A DNA stretch of 64,000 nt, from contig LSRX01000598.1 of NCBI GenBank assembly GCA_001939145.1, positions 263,885 through 327,884 of the forward strand, read 5' to 3'. A program made the translations under genes and the position numbers. The notes beneath the pieces were generated by a model, which had not been told where the DNA came from, did not search any database, and saw nothing but the letters and a program-made list of their open reading frames with translations. Positions 12,901-22,699 of the stretch are shown here, in pieces; the first letter of the stretch is position 1, and each line of letters begins with the position of its first letter. This stretch comes from Symbiodinium microadriaticum. Taxonomy: Eukaryota; Sar; Dinophyceae; Suessiales; Symbiodiniaceae.

Positions 12901-15191
12901 ACAGGCTTCCAGGATAGTTTTGACATCACGCTCCTTCCGGCTCCGACGCTGCAGGCTGCCCAGTCTCTGTCTTAATGTGCAAGCCTGCGGGATACCCTGT
13001 GCTGTGAACCGATGAACAAACCGAAAATAGAGTAATACCGATGGCCCATGGTTCGAAGTGAGGACAGTGAGCACGCACGACATCTGGGACGGTAGAGACT
13101 GCAACAATCCTGGCGAAGTCCTCGGGTTTGGATCCTTTCCAGGAAACTGTGCTTTGTCGGCCACCAGATGTTTGGTAGCCAGAGTTGCTTTCAACTGGGA
13201 CTGAGAATGAAACACATGAGAGGGGCACACGCTCGCAGCACAAACTTTCTGCAGTGCTGTTCTGCAATGAACCAGAAGTGCAAAGGCAACAGGCAGGAGG
13301 AAAACAGTATGGCGAGGTCGCTTCTGTCTAGTGACATCCTGCACCACAGGCTCTACTCTACTGACATTGCAGTATCCACCCTGCTCACGATTGGGGAGAG
13401 AGCATGCATGCCAGCGCGCGGCTGAGCCTACAGCATGAAACCCCCCTTGTGAGCATAACGATGGAAGTTCAGAGCGTCGGAGCTCAGTCAGTTTCAGACG
13501 TCGTTGATGCGATGCATAGCCAATGCAGTGTCACGCATGCACATGCACCTTCAGGGACAAGCAGACCTCACACATGCGGACCTACCTTTTGCTTGGGAAA
13601 CTGAACCCAGCATCCCCACTTCCCCAGCGATTCTACGGCTGCCTCAGTGGCCTCGGCCAACTTCTTGCGAAGGGCGGCCTCCGGGTGCCATGGTTCGGGT
13701 TCGGGGTTTGCTGGGGATCCCCGAAGTCCCCATAAGGACACTGGGCAGGGCTCCGTGCGCGAACAAAGCCTGTGACCAAACCTGAAAGACAGAACCGAAC
13801 TAGAATAAGGGATTTCGGTAGAACCGGAGAAGCCAGGCGACAATCAGCGCAGTGCAAAGCATCCACATTGAACCCGCCTCCAAAGAAAGGCCATCTTGGA
13901 TTCCATTCATGGTGCTGGTACTGGCATCAAGCTTGCCGCGATCTCCCCAAGCGCCCACGAGTCCAAAAGTGGATGGTCGGCAACTTCACGTTTAATGTTT
14001 GCAAAACCTGTCCGTCGTAAGAGTCGCAAGTCTGTCTACGTCTAAGTTCTGCCTTCCAACTGTCTCCGCAGCGATCCGTGTTTCTTGTCGCTTTCGGCTT
14101 TCTGCGGTTCCACTGCAACACCGGGGACCAAAGCGCCGAGCAAGGGTCGGCTGCAAGATGCTGGCGTTTCGACGAGGTTGGCGTTCCAGAACCGGCTGAC
14201 TGCTTCAACCCTGTCATTGGCGGTACGAAGTTATTCGACCTCATCAACCATCAACCGTGCCGGTCCGTCTCCCAAAATGAGGGTCGGGACCATACCAAGT
14301 ACCAGTTACACTTCATGCGACCAGCGACCACAAGTACGGCCGTTTCCAGAGTCTGGAAACCCTACAACCGTCAACGCCTAGCTTCCTCTCGACAGCAGCT
14401 CCCACCGCCGGCCTTCTCCTCTTCTTGAGCCTTCGCATCAAATTGAGGGACCGGTCTTGACTTCGGTTCGCTAGTGAAGACCACCCTTCTGAATGCTAAA
14501 CAGCCCCATAGAGAGACTATGGCTTTGATCAGAAGCAGAATCTGGAGAGCATCCGTAAGGTTTTTGCTACGGTTTCTCATGTTTCTCAAGAGCTGAATAG
14601 AACCCAAGGCAATGAATCTTAAAAGGATTCGGAATGTCCCGCTAGGATCTGAGGTTTCACGTCTCGAAACAAGATGGTACAGGAAGCCATGCTCTGTAAG
14701 CCCTCTTGACTCTCAGTCGATTCCAATCGCTGAACCACCAGCCCCCGTTTGGAAGACCCACCGTCAAGCCAAGGATCGTAGATCCTGAGTTTAGACAACT
14801 TCGACCAGCCCGATGCTTTGCAAGCCGTTTCTCAGGAAGGAGCCTCTGGAACCGGTGCTGCAGAAGGTGAAGGCACCTCAGAATGCGACGGCTAGGATTT
14901 GTGTTGATACTGGCACTCGCACAAACAAGTAGCCATATCAACTGTGGCACGTGATGATGAGGTGCATTCCCTAGACTGAAGATCGACAGACGCGCTAGGA
15001 ATTGGGGTAGAGTGTCAGGCACGTTTAAGGATCGGAGAAGTTTGCGGAACCAAGACTGCGACCGAGACCCAGAAGCATGCGCTTGAACTCCAACACGCGA
15101 CAATCGTTGTATGCAGCACAGGATTTGGTAGAAGCCACCTCTGCACCCGGTGTTTCGGAAGGCGCCGCGGAGACCTGGCAAAGCAAGTGTA

Positions 15192-15244
<53 letters not shown>

Positions 15245-16420
15245 AAGGCTCTCTAGGCCCCAATGCTTAGGCAGGCGATGCGAGCTTGGGTTGCGTGGGG
15301 TCGTGGGTAGCTTTTGGGTCGTGGAGCCACCTGGCTTTCGAGCGGAGGCCTGAGGGACCTGGCGGAGTTAACCCCAAAGCCTAAACCCTAAACCCCAAAC
15401 TCTATAAACCCTAAACCCCCAAACCCTAAACCCTAAACCCCTAATGCCAGGCTTTGCTACAGGTTTACAGTTGCCTTGGAGCTGCCTTGGAGCGACGTAG
15501 GACACTGCAAAACGCGGGCTATCCAAAGCTGGGGCCTGTTCGGATCCTCGGAAAAGCCGGAGCATTCACGCTGCCAGTATTATTTTGGAGGATGGGGGCA
15601 ATGCGAACAACACAACGTAGGCAACAAACATGATGGTAAAACCCTACACTCTGCGAGTAGAAGAACCGGTTGGCCTTCTGCGCAGTATGCGGCTTTATGA
15701 AGATCCCATACCTGCCACGAGCAATTTAACACGTGGTAGCCTAGCAGATCTCCAAGGCAATAGTTCGGCAAAAGACCTAGCGCAGCAAAAGACCGGAGGG
15801 TGCATCGGCACACCGCATGGAGGGTGGGCACCCGGGCTCGCATTGGAAGTAAGACTTCCCTTTCACACTTCCGTCGTTTTTGCCAACCTGCACAGGCAAA
15901 GCCACGCTTCAGAGTTGCTGCAGCTCATTCCCCCAGACGCAGGTGTAGCACGGCCACCCAGCCATCGCGATCTGCGGGACGAGATGAACTAAAGCAGAGG
16001 CAACGACGCTTCTGGCCTTCTCTTCGAGCACCACACCGAGCCACTCCTGGCTGCGGCTGCCAGGCGTGCTGACACAAGCTGGGCATGCGCATCGGCCTGC
16101 ATACCCTAAGGGTCCCCAGGAGCTTAAATCGCAGCTTCGGGCATCCAAGCTGCTTCTGGTGCAAACTCCGTCTTGCCCACGAAGCGGACAGTGCCGACAA
16201 TGGTCTCCTCTTCCAGCAGGCTTCGAAGCGGAAGCAGAGAAAAAAGAAGCAAATGAAACATTGCAGCTGAACAAAAATCTTACCTCTACATACATCTGCA
16301 TCCCAAATCTTACCTCTACATACATCTGCATCCCATACAACTTTGAGGCATTATGCGGCGGTCCTGCTTGGCTGGGCTGACCCCGTGCTTAAAGCTCACG
16401 CGATCGCCCACTGTAAACAT
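5394..16420 (-). CDS. Gene model: CAP-Gly / coiled-coil / RelA-SpoT-like protein
   Basis: Proposed single gene read right to left. Its 5' end has a CAP-Gly domain split over three exons (16420-16010). CAP-Gly domains bind the C-terminal EEY/F of tubulin and related tails, so the protein may associate with microtubules. The middle (14.45-7.57 kb) holds exons rich in charged helices, typical of coiled coils. The 3' end (7463-5394) is a conserved domain with the blocks KPPLKSKERC, RLTDIVRDTVVYGNLDDMYE, DGGYRDLQLTVRISDIVCEL and GHRTFEVARELAAAV. Its layout (TDIVR at a domain edge, GYRDLQL, then an EL/EIQ-type strand) resembles the RelA/SpoT nucleotidyltransferase fold, though the catalytic set is not obviously complete. 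Domains are seen in sequence; that they form one transcript is inference from strand, order and lack of an intervening stop exon. The 3' part could be an independent gene. Confidence 0.5.
5930..6039 (-). CDS. RelA/SpoT-like domain exon with GYRDLQL motif
   Basis: The minus frame reads RYFHPLDGGYRDLQLTVRIS then DIVCELQLPGCPKLAKQG. The GYRDLQL...CELQL pairing corresponds to the adjacent beta strands that in RelA/SpoT domains carry GYxSLH and EIQIRT. The Gln/His and second-acid equivalents are altered, so synthetase activity should not be assumed. Exact ends are not fixed. Confidence 0.65.
6487..6605 (-). CDS. RelA/SpoT-like gene exon (acidic linker)
   Basis: It opens after TCTAG|G at 6607-6606 and encodes LKIRNLILGPVSFIRNRS, then DFQSESEQDGDLEIVEFNDR. 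A donor-like GT follows about codon 39, before the in-frame stop. It lies between the TDIVR and GYRDLQL exons, where the fold has a variable loop ending in a KDR/NDR-type motif. Confidence 0.5.
6641..6766 (-). CDS. RelA/SpoT-like domain exon with TDIVRDT motif
   Basis: The minus frame encodes KLIRHRLTDIVRDTVVYGNL, then DDMYEGLKLMHQASLTRLGQ. TDIVRDTVVY matches the helix-strand that opens the RelA/SpoT-like core (I-x-D-I-x-G/A-x-R/T-x-x). The start after ACAAG is chosen because it keeps the phase-0 junction with exon 7218-7108. A GT donor follows in GACCG|GTCCC. Confidence 0.65.
6796..6968. repeat. (ATCT)n tetranucleotide tract
   Basis: About 170 bp of ATCT units with scattered point changes (ATCC, AGCT), intronic to the gene above. 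Confidence 0.95.
6980..7036. repeat. (CATG)n/(TATG)n tract
   Basis: GCAT units pass into GTAT units immediately after the ATCT tract. The alternating self-complementary GCAT run could form a cruciform. Confidence 0.9.
7108..7218 (-). CDS. RelA/SpoT-like gene exon (37 codons)
   Basis: A cleanly bounded exon: acceptor GTAGCAG|G at 7220-7219, donor GAC|GT at 7107-7106, 111 bp, phase 0 at both ends. It encodes VKEIATKTGGKNCKPPLKSK then ERCEAKATFKYRDASGD. The KPPLKSKERC...Y.....GD segment precedes the TDIVR exon, as expected for this domain. Confidence 0.65.
7277..7463 (-). CDS. RelA/SpoT-like gene exon, helical
   Basis: After GCTTACAG|G (7465-7464) the frame reads TSLMESYKVAPEMAEVLSGD, SKARLAYSVKLNYQKYVNNL, then DELIERCKKYQKVFFDKAPA. 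It is helical, charged and free of stops through about 7277, where a GT follows. This is the N-terminal shoulder of the conserved C-terminal domain. Confidence 0.6.
7571..7646 (-). CDS. Coiled-coil-type exon
   Basis: The minus frame encodes GQRPRSYRDALEQVGGEKKL then EEFREL. Part of the central helical region; splice limits approximate. Confidence 0.45.
7929..8014 (-). CDS. Coiled-coil-type exon
   Basis: The frame reads TQLVTQLERRISRQLSGDTD then SEAVDKSP before a stop at 7929, so the exon must splice out before that stop. The heptad-like leucines and charge pattern fit a coiled coil. Confidence 0.45.
8303..8424 (-). CDS. Coiled-coil exon
   Basis: The minus frame encodes AGKVTRDIKDLQQQLTQLAK then DWDAEATAEEREILDEELQD. 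It is a clear heptad pattern with acidic e/g positions, and a GT donor follows GGAT. The sequence 8425-9232 upstream shows nothing else convincing. Confidence 0.55.
9233..9332 (-). CDS. Coiled-coil exon
   Basis: The minus frame encodes TRAQAEAGAARLQELEKKAR then QRAWGARLILRLKWL: an alanine- and glutamate-rich amphipathic helix. The acceptor is not placed with certainty. Confidence 0.45.
9409..9520 (-). CDS. Coiled-coil exon
   Basis: The minus frame encodes GAVQPPEALVQTVANLEQSV then RKLQAAGAAIAD, with a stop directly after at 9409 that must be spliced around. Leucine/valine heptads are visible. Confidence 0.5.
9771..9842. repeat. Degenerate GATA-type tract
   Basis: Imperfect GATA/GTAGAT units over about 70 bp. 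The surrounding stretch 9530-11300 has no exon I can call with confidence. At 10523-10750 both strands carry plausible open frames and I could not decide between them. Confidence 0.7.
10959..10959. other. Single unresolved base (N) in G-rich run
   Basis: One N in a G-run (GGGGGACG-N-GGGGGTGGGCGGGG). It is probably an assembly junction, so local distance may be wrong. Confidence 0.9.
11302..11372 (-). CDS. Helical exon
   Basis: The minus frame reads AEAQMSFMTEMESARQRLSI then VHTG and a GT donor. Coiled-coil-like; assigned to the central region of the CAP-Gly gene by strand and position only. Confidence 0.4.
11543..11608 (-). CDS. Helical exon
   Basis: The minus frame reads MRAASCNAWDLAQELECAFR before a GTGAGA donor. 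Short helical exon; assignment by strand and position. Confidence 0.4.
11640..11960. other. AT-rich stretch without gene
   Basis: AT-rich, with short imperfect repeats of a CATAGCA/CATCTCACAGCATA type and many TATA words. No coding sequence is seen, and none in 11961-12280 either. Confidence 0.5.
12284..12440. repeat. (TACA)n / (CATACA)n tract
   Basis: TATA dinucleotides pass into TACA tetranucleotides, then into a CACATACATA higher-order unit repeated about seven times. The long open frames here are repeat artefacts. Confidence 0.95.
12709..12744. repeat. (CTG)n tract
   Basis: About ten CTG units with one CCG interruption. No exon is recognisable around it (12450-13600). Confidence 0.9.
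13618..13690 (-). CDS. Coiled-coil exon
   Basis: The minus frame encodes HPEAALRKKLAEATEAAVES then LGKWGC. It is alanine/leucine rich with alternating charges. Probably part of the central region of the CAP-Gly gene. Confidence 0.45.
14374..14448 (-). CDS. Charged helical exon
   Basis: The minus frame encodes FDAKAQEEEKAGGGSCCREE then ARR and a stop. It is weakly supported and assigned by strand and position. The stretch 14450-15190 shows open frames but nothing recognisable. Confidence 0.3.
15196..15242. repeat. (GA)n microsatellite
   Basis: About 23 uninterrupted GA units. Confidence 0.95.
15369..15443 (-). repeat. Interstitial telomere-like (CCCTAAA)n
   Basis: Six to seven degenerate CCCTAAA units (read on the plus strand) in about 75 bp, with CCCCAAA and TATAAACC variants. 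It is the longest telomere-like array in the window and is probably intronic. Confidence 0.85.
16010..16046 (-). CDS. CAP-Gly domain, exon 3
   Basis: After CAGCCAG|G the frame reads EWLGVVLEE. In CAP-Gly domains the strand following the FA-P-G loop is W-x-G-V-x-L-D-E, so this continues directly from exon 2. The next block, GKNDG, which binds the C-terminal aromatic of tubulin, should be in the following exon. I could not find it on this strand. Confidence 0.6.
16155..16212 (-). CDS. CAP-Gly domain, exon 2
   Basis: The minus frame encodes EETIVGTVRFVGKTEFAPE. GTVRFVGxTxFAPG is the diagnostic core of CAP-Gly domains (the final Gly would come from the next exon). It is flanked by exon 1 (VGDRVSFKHG) and exon 3 (EWLGVVLEE) in the correct order on the same strand. 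Confidence 0.7.
16275..16334. repeat. Perfect 30-bp tandem duplication
   Basis: A 30-base unit beginning AAATCTTACCTC and ending CTGCATCCC occurs twice, back to back, with no mismatch. It lies in the intron between CAP-Gly exons 1 and 2, so it is a recent duplication. Confidence 0.95.
16382..16420 (-). CDS. CAP-Gly domain, exon 1
   Basis: The minus frame encodes MFTVGDRVSFKHG followed by GT at CACGGG|GTCAGC. VGDRV is the first strand of a CAP-Gly domain. The frame is also open upstream to about 16513, so the ATG at 16420 is only one possible start. Confidence 0.6.
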
Positions 16421-16801
16421 GCTCCTGTTCAAGCCCACATGGATAGGTCGAGCATCCATGCATCTGACAGTAATCTGCTTGCCAGGCCTTGTGCGGACGA
16501 CTCGGCACTGCAATTCCCGAACTGTCGCACAACAGTTAAAATGCCAAGGTCAACACGACATAAGCTTTGCTTGTTGGCGCTTGTGGTACTGGACGGTGCT
16601 ATGCCAGTACGTACAAGTGCCGATGAAAGTACGAAAAAAGATCTGAGTCCATTTTGATCCGCCCAACTCCTTTGGCCCAGGCGCTTGGGCAAAAATGGCG
16701 GATCTGTAGGACGCGCATCAACAGGGCGACAGCATGTTATCCAGCTAGCTGAGCGAGAAAAGCTAGAAGACAGACAAGCATCAGCTTCAACGCCCCAGCA
16801 G

Positions 16802-16830
16802 GAGCGAGCGAGCGAGCGAGCGAGCGAGCG

Positions 16831-16872
<42 letters not shown>
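16802..16872. repeat. (GAGC)n then (GA)n
   Basis: Eight GAGC units pass into about 19 GA units and then into the 8-mer array. Confidence 0.95.
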
Positions 16873-16881
<9 letters not shown>

Positions 16882-17700
16882 CAGAGAGACAGAGAGACAG
16901 AGAGACAGAGAGACAGAGAGACAGAGAGACAGAGAGACAGAGAGACAGAGAGACAGAGAGACAGAGAGACAGAGAGACAGAGAGACAGAGAGACAGAGAG
17001 ACAGAGAGACAGAGAGACAGAGAGACAGAGAGACAGAGAGACAGAGAGACAGAGAGACAGAGAGACAGAGAGACAGAGAGACAGAGAGACAGAGAGACAG
17101 AGAGACAGAGAGACAGAGAGACAGAGAGACAGAGAGACAGAGAGACAGAGAGACAGAGAGACAGAGAGACAGAGAGACAGAGAGACAGAGAGACAGAGAG
17201 ACAGAGAGACAGAGAGACAGAGAGACAGAGAGACAGAGAGACAGAGAGACAGAGAGACAGAGAGACAGAGAGACAGAGAGACAGAGAGACAGAGAGACAG
17301 AGAGACAGAGAGACAGAGAGACAGAGAGACAGAGAGACAGAGAGACAGAGAGACAGAGAGACAGAGAGACAGAGAGACAGAGAGACAGAGAGACAGAGAG
17401 ACAGAGAGACAGAGAGACAGAGAGACAGAGAGACAGAGAGACAGAGAGACAGAGAGACAGAGAGACAGAGAGACAGAGAGACAGAGAGACAGAGAGACAG
17501 AGAGACAGAGAGACAGAGAGACAGAGAGACAGAGAGACAGAGAGACAGAGAGACAGAGAGACAGAGAGACAGAGAGACAGAGAGACAGAGAGACAGAGAG
17601 ACAGAGAGACAGAGAGACAGAGAGACAGAGAGACAGAGAGACAGAGAGACAGAGAGACAGAGAGACAGAGAGACAGAGAGACAGAGAGACAGAGAGACAG
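16873..17700. repeat. 8-bp tandem array (AGACAGAG)n, about 103 copies
   Basis: About 828 bp of one octamer with essentially no variation. It ends at an N (17701), so the true length is unknown. Open frames here (Arg/Gln/Asp/Thr/Glu repeats on plus, Leu/Ser/Cys/Val on minus) are artefacts of the octamer. Confidence 0.97.
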
Positions 17701-17701
17701 N
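17701..17701. other. Unresolved base at array end
   Basis: A single N separates the octamer array from the GGCA tract. It is probably a collapsed or joined assembly gap. Confidence 0.9.
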
Positions 17702-18560
17702 GTAGCGAGCGAGGCAGGCAGGCAGGTGGGCCGGCCGCAGGCAGGCAGGCAGGCAGGCAATCTGGTAGGTAGGTAAGCAGGTAGGTATGTAGGTAGGCAG
17801 GCAGGAGGCAGGCAAGTAGGTAAGTAGGCAGGTAGGCAGGTATACGTATGTGGGAGGGGGCATGGCTCTGTCGTGTGAGCTGTCGCTTGGCTGGCCCCCG
17901 GTAGTGTATGGGGTCGCGTGCCCACGATGGGGTCTGTCTCGAGCTCGTTGAGAGACGCTCGTAGCTCGGTTCAGATGTCTGTTGTGTCCTGCTGGGGAGA
18001 CGATGGTGTCCCCGCTGCTGCTGTTGCGGCTGGATCTGTTTGGTTGTCGGGCTGGAGCAAATGTGCCGGCGGTGGCTTGCGTAACAGGCAGGCAGGTGGG
18101 TGGGCAGGCAGGGAGGTAGGTCGGTCAGTAGGTAGATAAGTAGGTCGGCAAGTGGGTAGGTAGGTAGGTAGGCAGGCAGGCAGGCAGGTAGGGTAGGTAG
18201 GCAGGGGAGGTTGGTGTGGGCAGGTAGGTAGGTCAGTAAGTGTAAGTGGGCAGGCAGGTAGGCAGGAGGTAGGTAGGTAGGTAGGCAGGGAGGTAGTGTG
18301 TGGGTCGGCAGGTTGGTGGGTAGGCAAGTAGGGAGCAGGTGGGTAAGTAGGTAGGCAGTAGGCAGGCAGGAAGGTAGGCAGCAATGTAGGTAGGTAGCTA
18401 CCTAGCTAGCTAGCTTGGTAGGTAGGTAGGTATAGGAAGGCGTAAGTAAGTATAGGAGGAAGGGCAGGCAGGTCAGGTCAGGTCACGTCAGGAAAGGAAA
18501 GGTAAGGTAAAGTAGGGTAAAGTAAGGTACAGTAAAGTAGCAGGTAGGTAAGTAAGTAGG
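17702..18560. repeat. (GGCA)n/(GGTA)n tetranucleotide field
   Basis: GGCA and GGTA units dominate, interrupted by about 230 bp of unique sequence (17850-18080). The unit changes gradually to AAGTA/GGTAA near the right end. Confidence 0.9.
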
Positions 18561-18572
18561 TAGTTGAGGTCA

Positions 18573-18605
18573 TAGCACTCGCGCCCGAGCAACGTCAGGC
18601 GAGGT
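18573..18605. repeat. Dispersed hairpin motif, copy A
   Basis: TAGCACTCGC...CAGGCGAGGT, with a 5-base CTCGC/GCGAG stem, sits directly at the edge of a GGTA tract. Related copies are at 38155-38184 and 38337-38382. Confidence 0.6.
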
Positions 18606-18800
18606 TTAGTAACGACTCATACGGACATACATACGGACATATATGCATGGATGCATACATGCACATACAGACACCAAGAAAATGCAGAACACACAGACAG
18701 CCAGCCATCCAGCCAGGCAGACAGACGTCCAGGCAGGCAGCCAGCCAGACAGCAGGCCGACAAACATCCATGGATTGATGGATGGATGAAGCGATGGGAC
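18606..18800. repeat. Mixed CATA / CAGG / GATG tetranucleotides
   Basis: Imperfect ACATAC, CCAG and GATG units. From 18800 to 21670 there is no exon I can name; 19327-19600 is a degenerate AGT-rich tract. Confidence 0.8.
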
Positions 18801-19326
18801 AGATGGATGGATGCAGGACCTCTGTGGGCGGATTGGGGATTGCATGTGCAGTGGGAACCAGGGAGCCGAAGAGAGAGAACCGCGTCAGACCTTAGCCCTT
18901 CTTTTCGCCCAGCGGCATGTCGGACACCGAACTCTTTGTGTGCCGAACACATGAACTCTTGGCTCAAAGAGCTGCGAAGTCTACCCAGACATGCGCATGC
19001 TTGACTTAGAGTTTGCGGCTGGGGCTCGCGGTTGTCCTCCTGTTGCATGCTTCAGCATTGGGATCAACTTCGGTTGCTTTCAAGCTCTGCCTGATTGCCT
19101 GATGCATCTTCCCAGGTCCTAGGCAGCAGGACAGATCCTACTTCGGCCGCGCGCCCACTGTGTAGGACAAGAGTTGCGCCAAGTACCCAAGTCTTGCCCA
19201 GCCTGGCCGCCTCTCAAAACACCTGCGGAATAGAGCAGCAACCCAGAACTAAAATATGCTAGAACTCATGAGCTGTATTACATGGCAGCTTTGCAAACAA
19301 CAGCGGCTATGATGATAAGGTCGCTG

Positions 19327-19600
19327 GGTGTGTAGGTAGGGAGCTGGTACAAGTAGTACAGTAGGTACCGGGCAGTTGGTAAGTAGTGGGTAGAATATGC
19401 AGCAGGCAGTAGGAAGTGTAGCATCGTGGCAGTGAGCAGTCAACAGTCAGCGGTGGGCAGTAAGCAGTAATCATTGAGCAGCTCGCACTAAGCAGACAGG
19501 AACAAACCAAGCAGCAAGTAGTACACGGTCAGCAGTATAATGGTAGCTAGTACCCGGTAAGTAGTAAGCACTGACAGTAGCAGTAGCAGCAGTAGGCGTC
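19327..19600. repeat. Degenerate AGTA/GCAGTA low-complexity tract
   Basis: Repeated, poorly conserved GTAGG, GCAGT and AAGTAGT words without fixed unit length. No coding signal. Confidence 0.6.
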
Positions 19601-21674
19601 ATCGCCTTAATGGTAGTATTGGTACTGCAATAGTGAAAGGCCGAACGAAACTAAGAAACTGGATTTTCATAACGACAAGTTCCGTAGTTATCTGCGTAGT
19701 GAGTCGACTTAGTTCAGTTGCGTATCGAGCAGAATCAAGCAAACCAATCAATCACTAACGGTAGCCGAACCGGAGAAGATAGTCACAATTAACGAGATAC
19801 AGGGAAGAGCATGAACAACACTGTTTGTTGCGTTGGGTAGGCATGTCAAAATCTGAAACCTGCCTCAAGCCTTCCGAATGTGGGGCTCAGCATCTAGGGT
19901 TTGAGGGTTAGGATCTGGGTCTGACGATTAGGCAGCAGCCCTTCAGGTCTAGAGTGTGCAGTCTTTGGTCCCACAGAGTGGCCGCAGCTGGTGCGTGATC
20001 CAACCAAGTGTTTCCGGATCGGAGCTTGTATTCCTCCTGTCGAGGCCTGCAAACCAGTAAGTCCTACACCTGTCAGGGTGTGACAGACGCCGCGTGGCAT
20101 TAACACGAAGAGAGGTGGGCAAGCCTAAGCATGCGTCCGGAGTGTGATCATTGGCAGGGCCATGAAAGGGCGAAAGCCTGTGATGCAAACCCGAAATCCC
20201 TCTTCCGTTCTCAGAATTCCTACCGTTTTCGATGGAAACCGTCCCTTCAGGGTCTATGAGCTTGAAGGCCCTGAGCCACAGTCAGTGCAGCCGACCGAGG
20301 ACCGTGGAGGCCTGGTTTCGGTAAGTTTCCAAGCCTATGATACTCTGTACAGGACACATCTAGTAGAGGGTTCATGCGACAGCTGTTGGCCTGTCGAGAA
20401 CAGCGTGCCCTGTAGAGCCCGGAATCAGAAGCTTCTGAACATGTTTGGCCTGTTACTTTTGCCCAAGGCCCAAGTCAGAAACCTTGAACTGGACTGAATG
20501 AATTGCGGAAACTTGGCCTACTGGGCATACCTGGAGCCTACTACACCGCTCCGACTTCGCCAGGAGCACACAAGCCGAAAGCCCACAGGACTTTCAGCAC
20601 ACTGCCGCTTCTGCTTTCCAGGCAGTACGCAGAATTCGAGCAACTTGGATCTTCGGCGGGAGGCTGGTTTATTACACCGCATCCTGGTTTGCTCGATTGG
20701 GTTCGGGGCCGTGCCGTCTGCCGGGTGGAAGATAATTAGGTCAGGTATCAGGCCTTAGGGGTTTGTCGAAGACGCAGCACCGCCACACTTATTTTCAGGT
20801 GTTGCAAGTGCCTGAGGTCTAAGATGAGCAGCAAAATGAAGCTTTCTAAGGGAGCGGCGATACAAAACCAGCAAAACTCTGCTTAGCTTCCAAGTGCAGT
20901 CGATCAGTATCGTGTCAACTCTGCATGTCACTGGGACTAGGTCATCGGCTGGGTAGATACCTGCCTCTAACTTGGCATAACTGCTACGCCTGGAGAGCTG
21001 CGGCTAGACTGTGAAATTCAACGGACAGTGGGAAGCTTCGGAAAAAAAGCAACTCAATGCTACACCCAACTACTCTGAGCCCTGCCCCAGGCTCTCGTGC
21101 ACAACCGCCGATACCGTCCCTTGCAAGCCGAAGAGGCCCCCAAGCAACACGCCGAACATGAAGAGACCCTAGCACTAGCTCCTTCCCTCAACATCTCTCT
21201 TTTGGAAACCCGAATAGCCATTGAGCAGCCACGGCCGAGTCAAAGAGCTACCTCGCCCGCAGCGCCCTAGAATCTCAGAGGACTCCCAGTTTCTTCACGA
21301 GAAAATTGAAAACCTCCCGAGGTGCGAAAGGTGAATATGACATGTACCCACGACTCTGAAAAAGTAGAATCTACCCTGTTCGTAAACGTCCGAAAACGTA
21401 GACATCGACGTGATAGCTTCTCTCTGTCCGAGGACCGTGCTGAAGCGCCCCAGCTTCGAGATTTCGAGCCCGAGTGGGACAGTGATTCGTTTTGTTAGGC
21501 ATGAGCTTTTTAAGGCGCTGGTCGCGTGATGAGCTCGGGGTGGTGCCTTGGAAATCATGCTTAGAGAGCTTCCGGGCATCTTTGGCTGAGGAAAATGGCT
21601 CCAAACAATCATGCTACGATCCCAATACCCAAATTACATTCAGAGCCTTCATGGCCTCCGACACGCGTGGCTCA

Positions 21675-21835
21675 GGGATCGCCTTCGCTGCCCCCAGGAG
21701 TGACGGTGGACACCTCTTCAATCAATTCGGCTTGAGGCTTTGACATAGCTCCTCTCTGCTTCAGATGGGGCCTGCTGCGTGCTACATCCATTGGCGTATC
21801 CCCGCGGTCTGAGTTTTGGATCCATGGCAAGTCGG
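21675..21835 (-). CDS. Ankyrin-like terminal repeat exon
   Basis: The minus frame encodes PWIQNSDRGDTPMDVARSRP, then KPQAELIEEVSTVTPGGSEG. DRGDTPMDVAR is the first helix of a degenerate ankyrin repeat, and the acidic tail suggests the end of the repeat domain. No other ankyrin exon is recognisable nearby, so the gene it belongs to is undefined. Confidence 0.5.
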
Positions 21836-22511
21836 TTCTCTGAACATGCGACATGGAGCTCGGCTAGAACACTTTTTTCGGACAAGTAAAAACGGCCCCG
21901 ACTTTGCGCAGATGCACAGGTGCTTCCATCTGAGTTGGCAGCTTCTAAAACTCGTTTAAAATCTCAGCGGAGATGATCTGCGAAATCAGATGTGGCTTCA
22001 GACGTCTGCGCGAAGCCCAAAGTCTCGCACAGCGGTGTCCAAGACCCAGGTACCGCCGAACTCCAAGACCCAAACCCGGTCAACCCCTCGCACCTCGTGG
22101 AAAGCTGTGTCCTGGCAGGCCACTTTGGGGCTTCGTTTAGACATCCTGCAGGCCATGACGATGAAAACGGTGAGGACGATGAGATAACAAGGATGGTGAG
22201 TTGTGATGGCGGTGGACAAAGGTCGATTCTGTGTTGTACTTTGTAGTATATACATTGTATTCTATCTTGTTTACATACATACAGTATATGTGTATATATA
22301 CATACACATTTGGTCGTTCGTCTATTTAAAATATTTATGCCATACTCATGGTACGAGGCTTTGTCAAGTGCATCAGCCAGCCTCCGAGGACTCACTGGAT
22401 GGGAGCCGCGGCTGCAGCCTTGAAGCCGCAGGTTGCACGCTGCCACTTGGAGTTTCACAGATGGTCATTTAAAAAAAACAGAGACATACCTGTACATACG
22501 TCTACATGGTA

Positions 22512-22631
22512 CGCCCCCCCCGCCCGGCCACATGATCCAGCCAAGCCTTCTGGCCAACTGTTCGTGTACAATACTATGTCTCCAAACGCTTGCTCCGAAG
22601 TCCAGAAACCATCGGTCTTTGCGAGGGCTTC
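22512..22631 (-). CDS. Unidentified exon
   Basis: The minus frame reads EALAKTDGFWTSEQAFGDIV then LYTNSWPEGLAGSCGRAGGA. Residue choice looks like a folded protein rather than chance, but no family is recognised. Confidence 0.4.
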
Positions 22632-22699
22632 TACGCTTCACACATACTGACCTCTGCTTATTGTGCAAGTTTTTGGCGTATGTAAACCACCCGAAACCC

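Noticed and set aside
15625..15650. NKHDGK on the plus strand, like the CAP-Gly GKNDG motif
   Set aside because: It is on the strand opposite to the CAP-Gly exons and has no further CAP-Gly context.
16429..17925. 498-codon and 363-codon frames of Leu/Ser/Cys/Val or Arg/Gln/Asp/Glu repeats
   Set aside because: They are translations of the AGACAGAG octamer array and cross an N; not a gene.
18951..18970. CTTGGCTCAAAG resembling the spliced-leader 3' end
   Set aside because: It has an inserted A and no further match upstream; weaker than the 32142 site.
20144..20758. Plus-strand frames near 20.2-20.7 kb
   Set aside because: Some codons look plausible, but there is no motif, strand disagrees with neighbours and no splice pattern is evident.
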